The position numbers were made by a program, and so were the translations under genes. Below the pieces are notes generated by a model. The model was given only the letters and a program-made list of their open reading frames with translations. It searched no databases and was not told where the DNA came from. Shown one piece after another: positions 61,701 through 64,000 of a stretch of DNA of 64,000 nucleotides. The first letter of the stretch is position 1. Every line of letters begins with the position of its first letter. The DNA comes from Symsagittifera roscoffensis (lineage: Eukaryota > Xenacoelomorpha > Acoela > Convolutidae): positions 2,952,580 through 3,016,579 of the forward strand of contig NC_087063.1 in the NCBI RefSeq assembly GCF_963678635.1, in the 5' to 3' direction.

Positions 61701-62424
61701 TGTGTACCATTTTACAGTAATGCCTTGTTTTGATAAGAAACTAGAAGCGCTCAGATCCGATTTTGTAGTTCCTGGAACCGAAATCAAAGAGGTTGATTGC
61801 GTTGTGGCGACCAATGAACTTTTTTTGATGATGGCTGAAAGCAGTCAAAGTTTTACGACATTTGAAAAGAAACCATTCGATTCTTTGGTTGACCTTCTAG
61901 AGGGCAGATTAAATCGTGAATACACTTTTCGTTCACATGAAGGAAGTGGAGCCGGCGGCTATATAGAGCATGTTTTCAAATACGCGGCTGATCAACTTTT
62001 CGGAGTCAAAAATCCGCCCCTGGATTTTGTTGTCAAGAGAAGCACAGATCACAAAGAGTTGTTCTTGAACATTGACGGTGAAATCAAATTGCGTTTTGCA
62101 GTTGCGTATGGGTTCAAAAACCTGGGAAACTTTGCTATGAAGTTGAAGAAAAACAATTTGAAGTACGATTACGTGGAGATAATGGCGTGTCCTTCTGGTT
62201 GCTTAAATGGCGGTGGTCAATTGAGGTCAGAAGCAGCTAATAATAAAGAACTGCTAAATGAAGTCACAGCCAGATACTGGTCACTACCAACTATGGAGCC
62301 ATCTTTTGATGTCGATTTGAGTAATGAGAAATCTGAATGCGCCGATGATGTGAATTCTTTTTTCTTCGCCGAGTACAAAAGTGTTCCAAAGATGAATACC
62401 AATTCATTGAACATCAAGTGGTAA
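55775..62424 (+). CDS. CIAO3: CIAO3 / NARFL (IOP1), cytosolic iron-sulfur assembly factor
   Basis: Hydrogenase-like Fe-S protein that links early cytosolic Fe-S cluster assembly to the CIA targeting complex. Two exons, 55775-56067 and 61311-62424 (donor GTGAGA, acceptor TTTTAG, phase 2), give 468 residues, close to the usual length. All eight conserved cysteines are present: Cys21, then Cys70/73/76 in CLACSGC (N-terminal 4Fe-4S site), then in exon 2 SCPGWICY, MPCFDKK and ACPSGCLNGGGQ (the H-cluster-like site). The sequence VSPQSVASLAAFY and GSGAGGYIEHVF also match the family. The protein ends in Trp (LNIKW), as expected for targeting-complex recognition. The 5.2-kb intron contains a repeat array. 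Start chosen at ATG 55775, five nt after a splice acceptor. Abitram follows about 200 bp downstream on the same strand. Confidence 0.95.
56650..58130. repeat. Degenerate 155-200-bp tandem repeat in the CIAO3 intron
   Basis: About nine diverged units, each with a TGTAGTTGGGTGCTGTCAG-like segment (near 56697, 56864, 57018, 57183, 57355, 57530, 57667, 57866, 58074). Each is followed by GGTTGCAAATCTTGCCTCC, CTCAAATCCTTGTAGTTTT and GAGATATGACGTTTTTT. No coding potential. It makes up a quarter of the intron. Confidence 0.85.
58131..61310. other. Rest of CIAO3 intron 1; no gene seen
   Basis: T-rich intronic DNA. A 130-codon open stretch at 59880-60272 starts with TTG and has no recognised domain. 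tRNA-like A/B-box patterns near 60035 and 60550 do not fold as tRNAs. Confidence 0.5.
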
Positions 62425-62624
62425 TTACAAGGCTTTATTTATGAAACAGACAAATTGGTGCATATATAGGTTTTTAGTAGTGGTTAAACATTTTGATACT
62501 TCAGAAATTATTGATCTCAACAAATGATGTTTTGTGCAGAGTAAAATATTTCATGTGGCGCTGATCTCCTTGGTCTCCTGAAGTCGATCAAATATCGAAG
62601 GAGAAAGTTTTTTTTTTAATTTCA

Positions 62625-62626
62625 GG
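62625..62626 (+). promoter_or_regulatory. 3' splice acceptor before Abitram
   Basis: A T-rich tract ending TTTCAG at 62625, 201 bp after the CIAO3 stop. It opens directly into the Abitram exon. The short distance fits trans-splicing of a polycistronic transcript; a cis-spliced 5' UTR is the alternative. Confidence 0.55.
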
Positions 62627-62699
62627 TTATGATGCGTTTTGTCAAATTGAGTTGAACTCAATAGCCGTGTCTCGAATAGACGATGAAGCTCTAAAGGAA

Positions 62700-64000
62700 A
62701 TGGAAGTTTCAGAAGGCACAAGTAACCAGCGAAGCACAGTTTGTGACAATGCTATTGATCAGAATCGTTTTAGTTTACCATCTGTAACTTCAGATGTTAC
62801 ATCTTCTGGGAAGTTATCTGAATATATCGATTTCATTGATCGCTATTTCACTCATTACTTTTGCGACAAAACCAAGTTACTCTTTTTACAACATACCAAC
62901 GCGTTGATTTGTGTAGTCACTCTGTCAGACGAGCATCCTGTGTTGAAAGCATGCAAAGAGACAGTTAGAAATGGTACCGTAAAGACAGTTTCAAAAAAAT
63001 GGATTGTTATCATAAACGTTCAAAAATTTTCTCGTGACATTGGGGATTTTTGGATAAAAATGCTCTCTTCTCATCAAAATTTAAAATATTAATGATATGT
63101 TCTCATCGAAATTTGAAGTTTTCATGTTTTTTTTCTCAAATGCGAAAGTTTTACTTATTTATTTTTGTAAAACTGAAATTTTGGAAATTGTCTGAATTAT
63201 TGAAGCTGATTGTGCAGTAAAAGTGTCTTACCAATTGAGTAATGGGATTGACCGAAGCAACCCGAAAGTGTCTGGAAAAGGGAAGAAGGGAGCCAAAGTG
63301 GTCGGAAAAGACGAGTTATTGTGCGAAGTGACAATCGGAGAGACACTGCACCCAATTATGTGCTCTCTATCTGGGTCGGTTATTGAGGTTAGTGCGACGA
63401 AAACAAAAATTGGATCAACCGTCAGTCCCCCCCCCCCTAAGTGACCTACCATAGAATGTCCTTCCCAAGCATGTATTAATTTTGAAAATTTATTCCGCAA
63501 AAAATATTCATTTCAAACAAGCGTGCTGAAATACTGCTGGAGATTTTTTCTAACGTTTTTTTACGGTTGATTTTTTTAAGTTCTTCTGAAGAGTCCGTAT
63601 GATGGTCTTTCGTGTCCCCTTTGCGGACATGCGGTCTTAAATTAAATCTTTGAAGAAATGTAAAAATAGGTCAATTAAAATGGACTGAAAGAGAAGCCTG
63701 TTAACTGAAAGAGAAACCTGCACAAATTGCTAGTTTCTAAATTATTTTGTTAATTGCTGGATGACTTGACTTGAAATACTTGACAAGCTTGAAGTTTCAT
63801 AGGTAAATGAAAAGCTTGTTGAAAATCCGGAATTGCTCTGGACAGATCCAAGAGGTAGAGGATACATAGCAGTGTTAATGCTAAAGAGGCCGAGACATGG
63901 AAAGAGTTTTCTGGAGTCGACCTTCAAGGATATGCAGTTGGTGCATAAGTCGCCGGAAGAGATTTCGGAAGAAGCGGAGATCGAGATCACTATCTCGGAT
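62700..64000 (+). CDS. ABITRAM: Abitram / FAM206A (Simiate) homologue, 3' end outside window
   Basis: Small nuclear/cytoplasmic protein known in vertebrates as actin-binding transcription modulator. Three exons: ATG 62700 (exon from 62626) to 62973, 63218-63387, and 63803 onward, still open at 64000. Splice sites are GTACCG, TGTGCAG, GTTAGT and TTTCATAG, phases 1 and 0. Diagnostic stretches: FIDRYFTHYFCDKTKLLFLQ, ICVVTLSDEHPVLKAC, then SYQLS..KVSGKGKKGAK in exon 2, and VNEKLVENPELLW..GYIAVL in exon 3. These align in order with the vertebrate protein (DRYFTRW, ICVITLAESHPVL, SYQIS, KVSGKFKRGAQ, GYIAVV). The N-terminus before the DRYF box is an unconserved Ser/Thr-rich extension. The frame is open back to the acceptor, but 62700 is the first ATG in it. 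A short upstream ORF starts at 62629. The last coding part runs out of the window. Confidence 0.9.
63388..63802 (+). other. Abitram intron 2
   Basis: GTTAGT to TTTCATAG. Contains a C run (63427-63437) and no other feature. Confidence 0.85.

Overview
The window is nuclear DNA of an invertebrate animal. Evidence: AT-rich sequence, multi-kb introns with GT..AG borders, two recognisable conserved animal genes (CIAO3/NARFL and Abitram/FAM206A), a claudin-like four-transmembrane gene family, LTR and non-LTR retroelements and hAT-type MITEs. CIAO3 and Abitram lie head-to-tail about 200 bp apart. Each has a strong 3' splice acceptor just before its start region, which fits (but does not prove) spliced-leader trans-splicing of an operon-like pair. 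I cannot name the species or phylum.

Layout. (1) 1-34175 is a giant inverted repeat. The left arm (1-3259 plus 17638-22002) is the reverse complement of the right arm (27785-34175). Exons compared by eye differ by 0-2%, introns and intergenic DNA by more. Each arm carries a claudin-like gene with conserved exon phases, a second decayed coding region, a short basic C-terminal-type ORF, and a hAT MITE at the same site with the same 8-bp target duplication. The left arm is split by a 14.4-kb Ty3/gypsy-type LTR retrotransposon (3260-17637, TSD CTAT) absent from the right arm. The spacer holds a 200-bp assembly gap, a third, frameshifted claudin-like copy in direct orientation, and a degenerate non-LTR retrotransposon.

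(2) 34176-43345 is gene-poor. It holds the last exon of the right-arm gene, one unidentified ORF, a 1006-bp near-perfect tandem duplication containing an LTR-like promoter block, and diverged pieces of the same duplicon, including fragments of a fourth claudin-like copy. (3) 43357-51143 is a hierarchical minisatellite with a 39-bp monomer, higher-order units of 39n+2 bp and block duplications of 589 and 903 bp. It ends in a second 200-bp gap. (4) 51344-55330 has unassigned DNA, a diverged 184-bp tandem repeat, possible exons of an unknown gene, and a 5'-truncated non-LTR element (minus strand) with a restriction-like endonuclease domain. (5) 55775-64000 holds CIAO3 (two exons, 5.2-kb intron with a degenerate 155-200-bp repeat array) and Abitram (three exons, running off the window).

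The most unusual content is the palindromic duplicon that has spread a small claudin-like gene into at least four copies with a recurrent hairpin box upstream. One boundary of that duplicon coincides with the minisatellite and with an assembly gap. CIAO3 and Abitram are ordinary housekeeping genes at the edge of this repeat-rich block.
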